This document shows positions 7,725 through 17,368 of a DNA stretch of 64,000 nucleotides, in pieces. The notes beneath the pieces are model-generated. The model searched no databases, had not been told where the DNA came from, and saw only the letters and a list, made by a program, of their open reading frames with translations. The position numbers and the translations under genes were made by a program. Positions within the stretch are counted from its first letter, which is position 1, and each line of letters opens with the position of its first letter. The DNA lies in NCBI RefSeq assembly GCF_007896435.1, contig NZ_VCBL01000001.1, forward strand, positions 415,994 through 479,993. Reading direction: 5' to 3'. This stretch comes from Rummeliibacillus suwonensis. Lineage in GTDB: Bacteria; Bacillota; Bacilli; Bacillales_A; Planococcaceae.

Positions 7725-8463
7725 AATTCGAAAAACAAGCCCTCTTGTTCATTGTATAACCAATTATGTCGTTGCCAATTTTACGGCTAATGGACTTCTT
7801 GCGATCGGGGCTTCCCCTGTCATGGCAGATGAAGCATCAGAAGTCGAAGAAATGGTATCGAATGCATCTGCATTATTGTTGAATATCGGAACGATCAATA
7901 GTCGTACGAAGGAAGCGATGATACTGGCAGGTCGTAAGGCAAATGAAAAAGAAATACCTGTTGTACTGGATCCCGTGGGTGTAGGTGCTACATCATTTCG
8001 AAAACAAGCCGTTCAAGAATTGCTGGAAGCAGTGAAATTTGATTTGATTCGTTGTAATGCAGGAGAACTAGCAACGATTGCAGGTGTTAAATGGCAAGTG
8101 AAAGGTGTTGATAGTGGGGAAGGAGAGATCGATGTAGAGCAAGTGGCAAAACAAGTAGCACAGCAATATCATTGTTTAGTTATTGTAACAGGACCTTCAG
8201 ATCTACTAACGAATGGCGAGAACACTGTCAGCGTTGCAGGAGGACATGAGTTGATGACTCAAGTGACAGGAACAGGCTGTTTACTTAGTGCAGTTTGTAG
8301 TGCGGCATTAGCGGTGGAAGGAGATTCACTATCCACTCTACGGGATGTTCTACAGGATTATAAGACTGTTGCAGAACATGCAGCCGCAGCAACAAACTCA
8401 TTGGGATCTTTCCAAGTAGAAGTGCTAGATGCATTGCATGAAATTTCAAGAGGTGAATCATGA
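7711..8463 (+). CDS. thiM: Hydroxyethylthiazole kinase ThiM
   Basis: It phosphorylates the thiazole alcohol (THZ) for thiamine salvage. From the ATG at 7711 the protein starts MSLSKIRKTSPLVHCITNYV, the normal family N-terminus. A GTG at 7696 would add five residues and is less likely. Landmarks: DPVGVGAT (88-95), CNAGEL (115-120) and the anion-hole motif VTGTGCLLSA with the catalytic-region Cys190. It overlaps tenA upstream and thiD downstream (ATGA), so the four genes are tightly coupled. Confidence 0.97.
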   Translation: MSLSKIRKTSPLVHCITNYVVANFTANGLLAIGASPVMADEASEVEEMVSNASALLLNIGTINSRTKEAMILAGRKANEKEIPVVLDPVGVGATSFRKQAVQELLEAVKFDLIRCNAGELATIAGVKWQVKGVDSGEGEIDVEQVAKQVAQQYHCLVIVTGPSDLLTNGENTVSVAGGHELMTQVTGTGCLLSAVCSAALAVEGDSLSTLRDVLQDYKTVAEHAAAATNSLGSFQVEVLDALHEISRGES

Positions 8464-9287
8464 TGAATATTGTGATGACGATAGCTGGTTCAGATAGTGG
8501 CGGTGGAGCTGGCATTCAAGCTGACTTGAAAACGTTTCAAGAGTTAGGCGTTTTCGGCACATCTGCCATTACGGCATTAACTGCTCAAAATACTTTGGGC
8601 GTAGAAGGTATTTTCCCTGCAACGGCTGCATTCGTACAACAGCAAATCGAAGTGGTGATGCAAGATTTACCTGTAAAAGCAGCCAAAACAGGAATGCTTT
8701 TTTCTGCTGAAATCATTGAAGCTGTTGCACAAAGCTTAAAGGATCGACATATTCAGCTCGTTGTTGATCCAGTGATGATTGCAAAAGGGGGTGCATCTCT
8801 TCTTCAGCCAGAAGCGGTTACAGCTTTAAAGACCTCCTTATTGCCCCTTGCTACTGTAGTAACACCCAATATTCCAGAGGCGGAAGTAATCAGTGGAGTT
8901 ACGATCCAAACAGCTACAGACATTGAAAAAGCGGCAGGAATTATTGTAGATATGGGTGTTGACTGCGTTGTGATAAAAGGCGGACATTTAAAAGATGAGA
9001 ATGCTATGGATACAATATTTTTCCATGAAGGTTCATCATTTTCTGTACAAACAAAACGTATCAACACCCAACAAACACATGGGACGGGTTGCACATTTTC
9101 ATCTGCTATCACAGCGTTCTTAGGACAAGGCTATCCATTGCGTGAAGCGATTATCGAAGCGAAGAAATATGTCCAGTTGGCCATTCAAAATCCCTTGAAT
9201 ATTGGCCATGGTCACGGTCCTACAAATCACTTTGCATATAAAAAAGAAAATGGGATTTGCGAGGTGAACATCATTGAAACGAACTGA
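8460..9287 (+). CDS. thiD: HMP / HMP-phosphate kinase ThiD
   Basis: It phosphorylates hydroxymethylpyrimidine twice to the pyrophosphate used by ThiE. It is a ribokinase-fold protein of 275 residues. The substrate loop GSDSGGGAGIQADLKTF is at about 10-26, VDPVMIAKGG lies in the middle, and the anion-hole motif THGTGCTFSSA is near 205. The ATG overlaps the thiM stop; a second ATG three bases on is equally usable. The C-terminal GHGHGPTNHF motif is typical of ThiD rather than pyridoxal kinase. Confidence 0.96.
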   Translation: MMNIVMTIAGSDSGGGAGIQADLKTFQELGVFGTSAITALTAQNTLGVEGIFPATAAFVQQQIEVVMQDLPVKAAKTGMLFSAEIIEAVAQSLKDRHIQLVVDPVMIAKGGASLLQPEAVTALKTSLLPLATVVTPNIPEAEVISGVTIQTATDIEKAAGIIVDMGVDCVVIKGGHLKDENAMDTIFFHEGSSFSVQTKRINTQQTHGTGCTFSSAITAFLGQGYPLREAIIEAKKYVQLAIQNPLNIGHGHGPTNHFAYKKENGICEVNIIETN

Positions 9288-9912
9288 CTTAGCTGTTTAC
9301 TTTATAATGGGAACCGCTAATTGTACGAGCGATTCGCTTATAGTACTGGAGGAATCATTAAAGGCAGGTATCACCATTTTTCAATTGCGAGAAAAGGGAG
9401 AACATGCATTAAAAGGGCAGAAGTTAGAGCATTTTGCCATAGCTTGCCAAACTCTTTGTAAACAATATCATGTGCCCTTTATCGTGAATGATGATGCAGA
9501 TCTTGCCTTGAAGATCGATGCAGATGGAGTTCATGTAGGACAAGATGACAAAGCACTTGAAGAAATCCGTACAAAATTCAAGGGAAAAATAGTTGGGGTA
9601 TCCGTCCATACAAAAGAAGAAATGATGATGGCGGTGGGAGGAGGAGCTGATTATGTTGGTATTGGTCCGATCTATCAAACAAAATCAAAGCCAGATGCAA
9701 AGAAACCAGCAGGTGTCACCTTTTTGCATCAAGCAAGGATTATGTATCCTGAATTTCCCGTTGTTGCGATTGGTGGTATAACAGAGCAAAATGCTTCAGA
9801 AGTTGTCCAAGCCGGGGCAGATGGGGTCGCTGTTATTTCTGCGATTTGTGAAAGCCCTAATATACCAGCCACTGTCCAATCATTCCATTCATTATCGCAG
9901 GATTTTAAATAG
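9274..9912 (+). CDS. thiE: Thiamine-phosphate synthase ThiE
   Basis: It joins HMP-pyrophosphate and thiazole phosphate to form thiamine phosphate. It is a TIM-barrel protein of 212 residues. Landmarks: FIVNDDADLALKIDADGVHV (pyrophosphate and metal site), GQDD, GVSVHTKEE, YVGIGPIYQTKSKPDA and AIGGIT. The TTG start lies inside thiD and is preceded by GAGGTGAAC. It closes the salvage operon. No de novo gene (thiC, thiG) is in the window, so the operon recycles thiamine fragments. Confidence 0.96.
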   Translation: MKRTDLAVYFIMGTANCTSDSLIVLEESLKAGITIFQLREKGEHALKGQKLEHFAIACQTLCKQYHVPFIVNDDADLALKIDADGVHVGQDDKALEEIRTKFKGKIVGVSVHTKEEMMMAVGGGADYVGIGPIYQTKSKPDAKKPAGVTFLHQARIMYPEFPVVAIGGITEQNASEVVQAGADGVAVISAICESPNIPATVQSFHSLSQDFK

Positions 9913-9963
9913 AGGGGTTGATCCACAAGAATGTGGGCGGGGCAAAACCCTTTTAAAATGAAT

Positions 9964-10014
9964 AAACCGTATGAAATCAAATGTAAAAGCCTTGATTTCA
10001 TACGGTTTTATTTT
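9964..10014 (+). terminator. Terminator of the thiamine operon
   Basis: A perfect 17-bp stem (AAACCGTATGAAATCAA with TTGATTTCATACGGTTT) is followed by a T-rich tract. It is A-rich on its other side as well, so it can act in both directions, serving the convergent ligase gene too. Confidence 0.92.
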
Positions 10015-10148
10015 CATGATTAGCCTCATTATTAATATATCTGCATAGCTGCTTGCCAGAAAAAGGAGCAGAGAGTCAGGTTGATATGATTCATACCCTT
10101 GTCCTTGTCCGTGTAAAGCGCAGCAGATTCACTTTTTCAATCCAATAA

Positions 10149-11339
10149 TCAATGCTTTACCAAAATATCTTCATCGATTTTTTCAACATATGAATATTTT
10201 CCAAAGGCAGGCTTTTCAGTTAAAGTTTCAAGCGGGATGATATCTTGTGATTCTATTGAAACGCGAATGCCAAGTAGGTCAGATAGTTCTTTTTGGATAG
10301 AATCAATATCTACCTCAGCCACAAATTGCAAAATGAAAACAATAGCCTCATTTTTAACTTGAAGCTTCCACATAAATGGAACGTGACTCAGTGAATATAC
10401 AGCCTCTTGAATTTCATGAAGACTGATTACTTGGTCATTTACAACGATTGCATCATCTTGACGCCCATAGTGGACAACGATAGGGTTTTTATCACCACAA
10501 CTACAGTCATGCGCTTCAAGGATTTCGATTCGATCATTGTTATAATATCGGAGAAGAGGCATTCCTTCTCTAGCAGAAGATAGGACACAATTACCTATCG
10601 TATTGGACTGTACGGGATCTCCCTGATCATCCACCACTTCTACTTTTATTTGAGGATGGTTGGCATGGTAGTGCCCAGCCTCGCAAGTCACAAATAATCC
10701 TCCCGTTTCCGTGCTACCAAATAGTAAATAAGCAGGAACGCCCCACAAATCTTCAATATATTTTTTCCTAGCTGGAGAAACTAATTCTCCAGCTAGGATC
10801 AGTGCTCTTAATCCTTGAACTGGAAATCGTTGACCCATTTGTTTCCCAGCCTGATACAGTTTCACTGCTTCTGTAGGACCTAAAGCTAAAATGGTAGGAG
10901 AAGTCCTGCTTATGATTTCTACTACTCTTTTAAGAGGTGTTGCTTTACTCCATTGATCAACGCCTATGTGACCTGCTTGTACTTTATTTGCTGCCCAATA
11001 TAAGATAAAGGCAGGTAAAGCCACCGCAAATGGGAATCGGTTTAAAATGAGATCTTTTTCATTTAGATTAAGATCAGAACGTAATAAAACATCAGCTTCT
11101 TGTTGGATATCGTTATAGCTAAACCAACTTGGGGTTGGTGTTCCAGTAGTTCCACTTGTTTCATGATATGTTGCGACGTCTTGCAGATCGACACCCAGCA
11201 CGTCATATGTATCTACATTTCTAAGATCATCCTTGGTGGTAAAAGGAATGTTGTACCAGTCTTCTAAATCTACATGCGCTAATTTTTCTTGATAAAATTT
11301 AGATTTCAACGCTTTCTCTATAAAGAATCTATTACTCAT
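10149..11339 (-). CDS. AMP-dependent ligase, phenylacetate-CoA ligase (PaaK/CapK)-like
   Basis: A 396-residue member of the adenylate-forming superfamily, which activates a carboxylic acid with ATP. The AMP-binding loop HETSGTTGTPTPSWFSYND is near residues 58-76, FGSTETGG lies near 210, and YGRQDDAIVVNDQVIS marks the hinge to the small C-terminal domain. The ATG follows AGGAGGATTCATT. A CXC pair (HDCSCGD, about 283-289) resembles the small cysteine motif of PaaK-type ligases. The acid could be aromatic: PaaK makes phenylacetyl-CoA, and siderophore enzymes such as AsbC are distant relatives. No aromatic-degradation or siderophore genes are adjacent, so the substrate is open. Confidence 0.8.
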   Translation of the reverse strand: MSNRFFIEKALKSKFYQEKLAHVDLEDWYNIPFTTKDDLRNVDTYDVLGVDLQDVATYHETSGTTGTPTPSWFSYNDIQQEADVLLRSDLNLNEKDLILNRFPFAVALPAFILYWAANKVQAGHIGVDQWSKATPLKRVVEIISRTSPTILALGPTEAVKLYQAGKQMGQRFPVQGLRALILAGELVSPARKKYIEDLWGVPAYLLFGSTETGGLFVTCEAGHYHANHPQIKVEVVDDQGDPVQSNTIGNCVLSSAREGMPLLRYYNNDRIEILEAHDCSCGDKNPIVVHYGRQDDAIVVNDQVISLHEIQEAVYSLSHVPFMWKLQVKNEAIVFILQFVAEVDIDSIQKELSDLLGIRVSIESQDIIPLETLTEKPAFGKYSYVEKIDEDILVKH

Positions 11340-11488
11340 AATGAATCCTCCTAAGAATTTTGTTGATATAATTGAAATTTCCTGGTTGTTATGAACAAGG
11401 ATATTCGAAAATCTTTTTATGGATTATGGAACAAAAGTTGATTTTTACCTCATTTTTGGAGGCAAACTTCCTATTAGCTTTCAATCAA

Positions 11489-12565
11489 CTAATCGGTTTT
11501 TTCGATATTGGCAACATGTTCATGAATAATTGAATGAAGTTCCTCAATCATATTAGTTCCGCTGTCTTGAACCTTTTTGGTGAATTCTACAGTTTTAGTG
11601 ATTTCTTCTGAACCGGCAGCTAATTGTTGGATTGCTGCTGAAACATCCGTAATTTGGTTGGATACTTCCATGATTTCGTTTTGAATCGTACTGAAGGTTT
11701 GTTTGATATCGTTGGCACCTTGTACACCATAATTCACTTTTTGTTTACCTTCTTCGATCAAGTCCACAGATTTATCAACATTGCTTTGAATAGATGAAAC
11801 CATTTCTATAATTTGATTGGATGAGTTTTTTACCTCTTCTGATAATTTTCTTACTTCGTCTGCTACGATAGCAAAACCTCGTCCATGTTCACCTGCTCGT
11901 GCGGCTTCAATCGCAGCATTCAGTGCTAATAGATTGGTTTGATTTGAGATTTCTGTTATTGTATTAACGATTTGCCCAATTTCTTTAGAGAATCCCGACA
12001 AATCCGTAATAACGGTTGAGAGGTGTTCAACAGAGGTATTGATAGCATCCATTTGTCCTAATACAACGTCAAGTGATTCAAATCCTTTGACCGTTGTTTC
12101 ACTGGTCGCTTGTGAAGAGTTCGCAGCGGCTTCTGTACTTGTCGCAATTTGCTCTATATTCCCCGAAATATCAATCATTAGACCTGTACTTTTTTCTAGA
12201 TTCTGAGATTGAATATTAGCACCATTTAAGATATTTTCTGATATTTTATTCAATTTTTTGAAATCTATTTCGAAATTTTGAACCGTTGCAGCTGCCTCGT
12301 TCAATGCATGGAGGGAGTCTACCTCGTCCGTGTTTCCTTCTTCTTTCTCCGATGGCAATTCAATGATTTCCTCAACAGTTTCTTTTTCCGTTTTGAAAAT
12401 GGATGGGATAGTAGCGAAAAGAAGTAAAGAAAACACAACAGAAGAGATGATAGAAAGTACAATTAGTAAATTAAACTCATGAGTGATTGCACTAGCTAGT
12501 AACAAGGCATTTGGAATGATAAAAAGTAGCAGCCCAATCACATAGAGCCTCTTTTTTTGAGTCAT
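11489..12565 (-). CDS. Methyl-accepting chemotaxis-like signalling protein without a sensor domain
   Basis: A 358-residue protein. Two hydrophobic segments (about 8-27 and 33-53) make a short membrane hairpin with almost nothing outside the cell. There is no Cache or four-helix sensor and no clear HAMP domain. The rest is a methyl-accepting signalling coiled coil, with the highly conserved hairpin tip ([20 protein letters not shown] then [16 protein letters not shown]) in the middle. Such proteins bind CheW/CheA. It may sense membrane state or join arrays with other receptors. No flagellar or che gene is nearby. Confidence 0.88.
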   Translation of the reverse strand: MTQKKRLYVIGLLLFIIPNALLLASAITHEFNLLIVLSIISSVVFSLLLFATIPSIFKTEKETVEEIIELPSEKEEGNTDEVDSLHALNEAAATVQNFEIDFKKLNKISENILNGANIQSQNLEKSTGLMIDISGNIEQIATSTEAAANSSQATSETTVKGFESLDVVLGQMDAINTSVEHLSTVITDLSGFSKEIGQIVNTITEISNQTNLLALNAAIEAARAGEHGRGFAIVADEVRKLSEEVKNSSNQIIEMVSSIQSNVDKSVDLIEEGKQKVNYGVQGANDIKQTFSTIQNEIMEVSNQITDVSAAIQQLAAGSEEITKTVEFTKKVQDSGTNMIEELHSIIHEHVANIEKTD

Positions 12566-13106
12566 ATATAAACCGCGCCTACCTTTCTTAATATATTGGT
12601 TAAATAGGAGGATAATTCCTTTTTACATTATCTATCTTTTGGTCTATTTTGTCTACAGAAAAAGAAACTTAATTATGAATTAATGCTTTGTATTTAATTT
12701 ATAAAATTTAGGTATTTATAACTATTAAAATGTAACTGAGAGATTTTCGATATACAGATAAAATCCGCGTAGATAAAAAGAAGAAAAGCAATAAGATGTT
12801 GAAAAGACCAAATTACTTCTAAAAAACATAATAAAAATTTGATTTTTTGTTTCATGAAGTGAAATAAAAACTGATAGATATGAATATTTTTTGAAATTTT
12901 TATAGTGTCATATTCCTCTAAGGTATGGATTAGGCATGTGGAAATTTTAAGTAAATGGGTTCAATAAGTAAATAAATCAAAAGGTTTTTAGAGGAAATTA
13001 TGTAAAGTAGTATTATCTAAAAGTTATTAGTTTAAGAAATGGCTTTAGATAAAACATAAAATGGATGATAAACTTATTGCTTTTAACCAAAAAGGAGCCA
13101 AAAAAT
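12566..13106. other. Long AT-rich intergenic stretch
   Basis: No convincing coding frame or stable hairpin was found. It precedes the phosphoesterase relic and may contain regulatory sequence for the chemoreceptor gene on the minus strand. Confidence 0.5.
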
Positions 13107-13199
13107 ATGAAAATAGAGAAACTACATCTAGAAAAGGACAGAAGAGTAATCTTTATTTCGGATGTACATGCAAGTTTAAACCTCCTTTTGAACAACTAG
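13107..13199 (+). pseudogene. Metallophosphoesterase N-terminal remnant
   Basis: AAAGGAGCC precedes an ATG that opens a 30-codon frame (starting MKIEKLHLEKDRRVIFISDV, then HASLNLLLNN) ending in TAG. It carries the first metal motif D-x-H of calcineurin-like phosphoesterases directly after a hydrophobic strand. The rest of the enzyme is absent, so this is a truncated gene that still has a good ribosome site. A hairpin follows at about 13230-13262. Confidence 0.55.
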
Positions 13200-13229
13200 A
13201 TGAATAAGGATATCGAAAACAGAGTAACC

Positions 13230-13265
13230 AAACGAAATATTCCATTTGTATCTCGTTTGGTTTTG
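13230..13265 (+). terminator. Hairpin, probable terminator
   Basis: AACCAAACGA pairs with TCGTTTGGTT, followed by TT and later T-rich sequence. It may be the terminator of the vanished phosphoesterase gene. Confidence 0.45.
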
Positions 13266-13540
13266 AAAATTTCTTTTTCCCCTATCAATTTGATTAAAAA
13301 TAATACAGATAATATAACAATGCTATTTTTGATTGGATACTACAAATATTTTAAGATGTTTCTATGCCCTATACTAAATAATGTGAAATACGAATCGTTT
13401 CATTGATAATTATGATATTTTTTTGATTATTTTAAAATAAATAATCAAATATAATACTTTTTATTATCCGATAAGCATACTATATAAAAGTGTTATCTAA
13501 CGAAAAACATGTTTATTAAGTTATTAATGATAAAAATGCA

Positions 13541-13569
13541 TTAACATTCTTTTTGATCTGTTATATAAT
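13541..13569 (+). promoter_or_regulatory. Sigma-A promoter of cstA
   Basis: TTAACA (13541-13546) and a perfect TATAAT (13564-13569) are spaced 17 bp apart, about 90 bp before the cstA start codon. Confidence 0.75.
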
Positions 13570-13661
13570 AGTTACAATCTAAATATTCTTTGTTTTCTAA
13601 TAGTTAAAATTAGGAAACAGATGTATTTTTATTTTTATATATGTCAAAGGAGATGAGAAAA

Positions 13662-15467
13662 ATGAATGCGGTTTCAGTAGTGATTGGTTCTATTTGTATT
13701 TTAGTTATTGCTTATCGTCTTTATGGATATTTCTTTACGAATAAGGTCTTAAAAATCAATGAATCGGAACCAACACCAGCACATGAATTAGAAGATGGCA
13801 AGGACTATGTTCCAACAAACAAATGGGTGACGTTTGGACATCATTTTGCAGCAATTGCAGCGGCAGGTCCACTAGTTGGCCCTATTTTGGCGGCCCAATT
13901 CGGATACTTACCTGGATTGCTTTGGCTATTGATCGGAGCCGTAATTGGTGGGGCTGTTCATGATGCAGTTGTATTATTTGCCTCGATGAAGAAAAAGGGG
14001 AAATCTTTATCGGAGGTAGCAAAAGAAGAACTTGGACCTGTAGCGGGTTTTTGTACAGGTTTAGCCATGTTATTTATCATCACGATTACAATGGCGGGGT
14101 TATCAATGGTCGTATTAAATGCGCTTGTGCATAATCCTTGGGGAACGTTTGCAGTAGGCATTACGATTCCCATCGCAATGCTTGTAGGGATTGCTTATAA
14201 AAAGACTGGAAACCTAGTAGCCACGTCTACACTAGGATTTATCTTATTAATGCTGGGTGTATTTATGGGACCATATATTAAAGATACAGCATTAGGTGAA
14301 TTTTTGAATTTTGATCTAAAAACGCTAGCCATTATTTTGCCTGTCTATGCATTCTTTGCGGCAGCATTACCAGTGTGGTTATTATTAGCGCCTCGTGATT
14401 ATTTAAGTAGCTTCATGAAAATTGGTGTGTTTGTCGCATTGATCATCGGTGTATTCTTTGTTAATCCGGTGATTCAATTTCCAGCAGTTACTGACTTCAT
14501 CCATGGTGGCGGTCCTGTTATTGCAGGTCCTGTATGGCCGTTCGTTTCCATTACAATTGCTTGTGGTGCGATTTCTGGGTTCCATGCCTTCGTCGGATCC
14601 GGTACAACACCAAAGATGATCGATAAATGGGAAGATATCAGAGCAGTAGGCTTTGGCGCAATGCTTGTAGAATGTTTAGTAGGGATCATGGCGTTGATTG
14701 CAGCAACTGCCCTTATGCCAGGAGACTACTTTGCGATTAATTCTTCACCAGAAGTATTTAAAACATTAGGTATGCAAACGGTTCATCTACCTGAGCTTTC
14801 ACAAGAAATTGGGATGGATTTAGAGGGAAGAACAGGTGGAGCTGTTACTTTAGCTGTAGGCATGAGCTATATATTTGCGAAGATTCCTTGGTTCTATGAT
14901 TTAGCCTCTTATTTCTATCAATTTGTTATTATGTTTGAAGCCGTATTTATCTTAACAGCCATCGATGCGGGTACTCGTGTTGCGCGATACTTAATCCAAG
15001 ATTTCTTTGGAGATGTTTACAAGCCATTAAAGCGAGTGGACTGGCTACCGGGGTCTATCTTTGCTAGTGCTCTTGCTTGTTTCATCTGGGGATATCTACT
15101 ATATTCCGGAGATATCAGTTCGATTTGGGCGTTGTTTGGCGTATCCAATCAGCTTATGGCATCTATCGGCTTAGTCATCGGAACAACGGTCGTTTTGAAA
15201 ATTGCAGATAAGCGTTGGTATGCGCTTACTTGTATCGTGCCGTTAGTGTACTTATATGTGACTGTGAATTATGCAGGCTATTGGATGATCAAAAATGTTT
15301 ATTGGAATAGTGCATCTGCCGGCTATAAACCGTTAAATGGAATTTTATCCGTGATCATGTTGGCACTCGGCCTTGTAGTAGTCATTTTAGCCATTAAAAA
15401 ATGGGTGGAATTGTGGAAGAGTCCTAGATTTGAAAAAGTAACAGAATCGCAAACAAAAACTGCCTAA
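13662..15467 (+). CDS. cstA: Carbon starvation protein CstA (peptide/pyruvate permease family)
   Basis: A polytopic membrane protein of 601 residues with about 16 hydrophobic segments. Homologues take up peptides or pyruvate under carbon limitation. Signature regions: HHFAAIAAAGPLVGPILAAQ (N-terminal CstA domain), GFHAFVGSGTTPKMI in the middle, and EAVFILTAIDAGTRVARYLI towards the C-terminus. Three in-frame ATGs exist (13641, 13653, 13662). Only 13662 has a correctly spaced ribosome site (AAAGGAGATGAGAAA) and gives the typical N-terminus MNAVSVVIGSICILVIAYR. A strong promoter lies upstream. The exact substrate is not settled by sequence. Confidence 0.95.
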   Translation: MNAVSVVIGSICILVIAYRLYGYFFTNKVLKINESEPTPAHELEDGKDYVPTNKWVTFGHHFAAIAAAGPLVGPILAAQFGYLPGLLWLLIGAVIGGAVHDAVVLFASMKKKGKSLSEVAKEELGPVAGFCTGLAMLFIITITMAGLSMVVLNALVHNPWGTFAVGITIPIAMLVGIAYKKTGNLVATSTLGFILLMLGVFMGPYIKDTALGEFLNFDLKTLAIILPVYAFFAAALPVWLLLAPRDYLSSFMKIGVFVALIIGVFFVNPVIQFPAVTDFIHGGGPVIAGPVWPFVSITIACGAISGFHAFVGSGTTPKMIDKWEDIRAVGFGAMLVECLVGIMALIAATALMPGDYFAINSSPEVFKTLGMQTVHLPELSQEIGMDLEGRTGGAVTLAVGMSYIFAKIPWFYDLASYFYQFVIMFEAVFILTAIDAGTRVARYLIQDFFGDVYKPLKRVDWLPGSIFASALACFIWGYLLYSGDISSIWALFGVSNQLMASIGLVIGTTVVLKIADKRWYALTCIVPLVYLYVTVNYAGYWMIKNVYWNSASAGYKPLNGILSVIMLALGLVVVILAIKKWVELWKSPRFEKVTESQTKTA

Positions 15468-15492
15468 TTTTTTATCATAGATTTGAAAGATA

Positions 15493-15539
15493 AAAAAAGC
15501 ATTCTAACCGATGATTGATTAAGTTAGAGTGCTTTTATC
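15493..15539 (+). terminator. Terminator of cstA
   Basis: AGCATTCTAAC pairs with GTTAGAGTGCT (one wobble), flanked by A-rich and T-rich tracts. Confidence 0.85.
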
Positions 15540-15641
15540 ATTTTTCTTTAAAATCTATGTTTTTTAATATATATACTTCTAAATGCTATTCTTCGAGACT
15601 ATAAATATAGTATAGAAAATAATGATAGAGGAGGAGCTGCT

Positions 15642-16013
15642 ATTTTAAAGAAATTCCTTATGATATTGATCCAACTTCTACTGTCACTTGCTTTTATGTA
15701 CTTCGGCTATTTGAAATTGACCTCCCATCCTATGCCTGTAGCAAATTTTACTGAAGTGTATGGCTATGGAAAGACGATTATGTACGGTATAGGTGCCATT
15801 GAAGTCACATCAGCGATCGGACTGCTTATAGGCTTTTTTAAAAAAGGTTTTCTTCCCATTTCAAGCGGTGCATTAGCGGTTGTCATGGTTGGTGCGATAA
15901 CAACCCATTTGAAAATAGGAGAAGGGTTTGAAGTGGCTTTAAAACCCTTTATATTTTTTGTATTAAGCGTCATTATATTTTTAGTATCAACTAGTGATAG
16001 TGTAGAAGACTAA
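15642..16013 (+). CDS. DoxX-like small membrane protein, possible ATT start
   Basis: About 120 residues with four hydrophobic segments, matching the DoxX/DoxX-like family of unknown or redox-related function (LAFMYFGYLKLTSHPMPVAN, then YGIGAIEVTSAIGLLIGF). The strong ribosome site AGAGGAGGAG (15627-15636) is ideally placed for an ATT codon at 15642 (reading I/M-LKKFLMILIQ). The first ATG, at 15660, is too far away (about 25 bases) and has no site of its own. Either ATT is used or the start codon was lost by an ATG to ATT change. The protein would otherwise begin at 15660. It is a single gene. Confidence 0.75.
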   Translation: MLKKFLMILIQLLLSLAFMYFGYLKLTSHPMPVANFTEVYGYGKTIMYGIGAIEVTSAIGLLIGFFKKGFLPISSGALAVVMVGAITTHLKIGEGFEVALKPFIFFVLSVIIFLVSTSDSVED

Positions 16014-16179
16014 TAGTACTATTAAATGCATAATAGAAAGTTTGACCAGGATTGGTACTTTCTCTACTATAAAGGGCTATCTTGAAAATTTATGAGATGT
16101 CCTTTTTTATGCTGGAAAATGTATGTATAATTAAAAAATCTTAAACTATTAGATTTTAGTAAAAGGAGGAGAATGTGAA

Positions 16180-16701
16180 ATGGTAAATGAACGATATCCT
16201 ATTGGGCAATTTGTATGTGATGAGGTTATTTCAAGTGAACAAGTTGCAGAATGGATAGAGGAAATACGATTACTACCTGCTCAATTATGTGAAGCTGTCA
16301 CAGGATTAAATGAGGAAGATCTCAACAAAACATATCGCCCGAATAGTTGGACAATCCGTCAACTTGTGCATCATATTGCGGACAGTCATATGAATGGATA
16401 TATTCGGATCAAACTTGCACTAACAGAAGATGGGCCGACGATTAAACCATTTGAAGAGTCGGAATGGGCAAAACTACCGGATTATGACCTACCTATATCT
16501 GTCTCCTTGCAGCTGATCGAAAGTCTTCATGAAAGATGGAGTTATTTGCTTCAAAGTCTCACGAATAATCAGTCGAAAAGATTTTTTGATCATCCTGATT
16601 CGGGCACGCTATCAATAGAAAAGTCCATAGGCATTTATGCATGGCATGGTAAACACCATTTGGCACATATTCGTCATGCATTAAAACAGAGAGGTGAATA
16701 A
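16180..16701 (+). CDS. yfiT: DinB-like, YfiT family bacillithiol transferase
   Basis: A 173-residue four-helix protein of the DinB/YfiT superfamily. It starts with the family-typical RYPIGQF. Three metal-binding histidines are visible: one in RQLVHHIADSH (near 66) and two in the closing WHGKHHLAHI motif (near 160-164). YfiT proteins are thought to transfer bacillithiol to electrophiles, a detoxification role; this is known of the family, not shown here. The ATG follows AAAGGAGGAGAATG. The stop codon lies two bases before the next ATG, so it forms an operon with the amidotransferase-like gene. Confidence 0.88.
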   Translation: MVNERYPIGQFVCDEVISSEQVAEWIEEIRLLPAQLCEAVTGLNEEDLNKTYRPNSWTIRQLVHHIADSHMNGYIRIKLALTEDGPTIKPFEESEWAKLPDYDLPISVSLQLIESLHERWSYLLQSLTNNQSKRFFDHPDSGTLSIEKSIGIYAWHGKHHLAHIRHALKQRGE

Positions 16702-16702
16702 G

Positions 16703-17368
16703 ATGAAAATATATATCATTCAACATGTACCATTTGAATCACCAGGAATTTTAGAGCAGCTTCCAAATTATGAATTGATCAAGATGTATGAATCATTTAC
16801 TTTTCCGCGAATAGAAGATGTGGGGTTGTTAATCGTGATGGGCGGACCAATGGGGGTTCATGATTCTATAGATTGGCTACGCCAAGAAAAAGATTTTATC
16901 CGACATGTGATCGAGCAGGATAAACCTGTACTAGGCATTTGCTTGGGGGCGCAATTGATTGCTGAAGCCATTGGCGGAGAAGTCATGCCAAATGCTGAAG
17001 GGAAGGAAGTAGGCTGGTGGCCGATTCATAAATCATCAGATGATGCAATGTTTGATTTTCTGCCAGATACTTTAGAAGTTTTACATTGGCATGGGGATAC
17101 ATTCACGTTACCAGAAGCAGCGACAACATTTTATAGTTCAGCCATTTGTAAAAACCAAGCGTTTTTGTATAAGCATAATGTCATTGGTTTGCAATTCCAT
17201 TTTGAAACCACCAATGAAAGCTTACGTTCATTGGTAGCAGCTGATGAGGATTACTTAGATGGTGGGGCGTATGTACAAAAGAAAGAAGAAATATTAGCGA
17301 AAAGCCCATCTGAACAAAATGCAGCAGTATTATCTAGATTAGTCGATTATTTAATAAAGTATGCATAA
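16703..17368 (+). CDS. Class I glutamine amidotransferase-like protein (GATase1, GMP-synthase type)
   Basis: About 221 residues forming one class I amidotransferase domain without an attached synthetase. The nucleophile elbow GICLGAQ places the catalytic Cys at 80. The catalytic His-x-Glu is in GLQFHFETT near 168-170, and the oxyanion region is VMGGPMGV. Start choice: a GTG at 16694 overlaps yfiT, but the ATG at 16703 has the well-spaced site GAGAGGTGA. Related free-standing proteins include gamma-glutamyl hydrolases and YfeJ-like enzymes. The amide acceptor is unknown; co-transcription with yfiT hints at a linked detoxification role (inference). Confidence 0.9.
   Translation: MKIYIIQHVPFESPGILEQLPNYELIKMYESFTFPRIEDVGLLIVMGGPMGVHDSIDWLRQEKDFIRHVIEQDKPVLGICLGAQLIAEAIGGEVMPNAEGKEVGWWPIHKSSDDAMFDFLPDTLEVLHWHGDTFTLPEAATTFYSSAICKNQAFLYKHNVIGLQFHFETTNESLRSLVAADEDYLDGGAYVQKKEEILAKSPSEQNAAVLSRLVDYLIKYA

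Noticed and set aside
10020-10140. Another decayed P element
   Set aside because: Only AGCAGATTCACTTTT recalls a right end; no hairpin or left part could be aligned.
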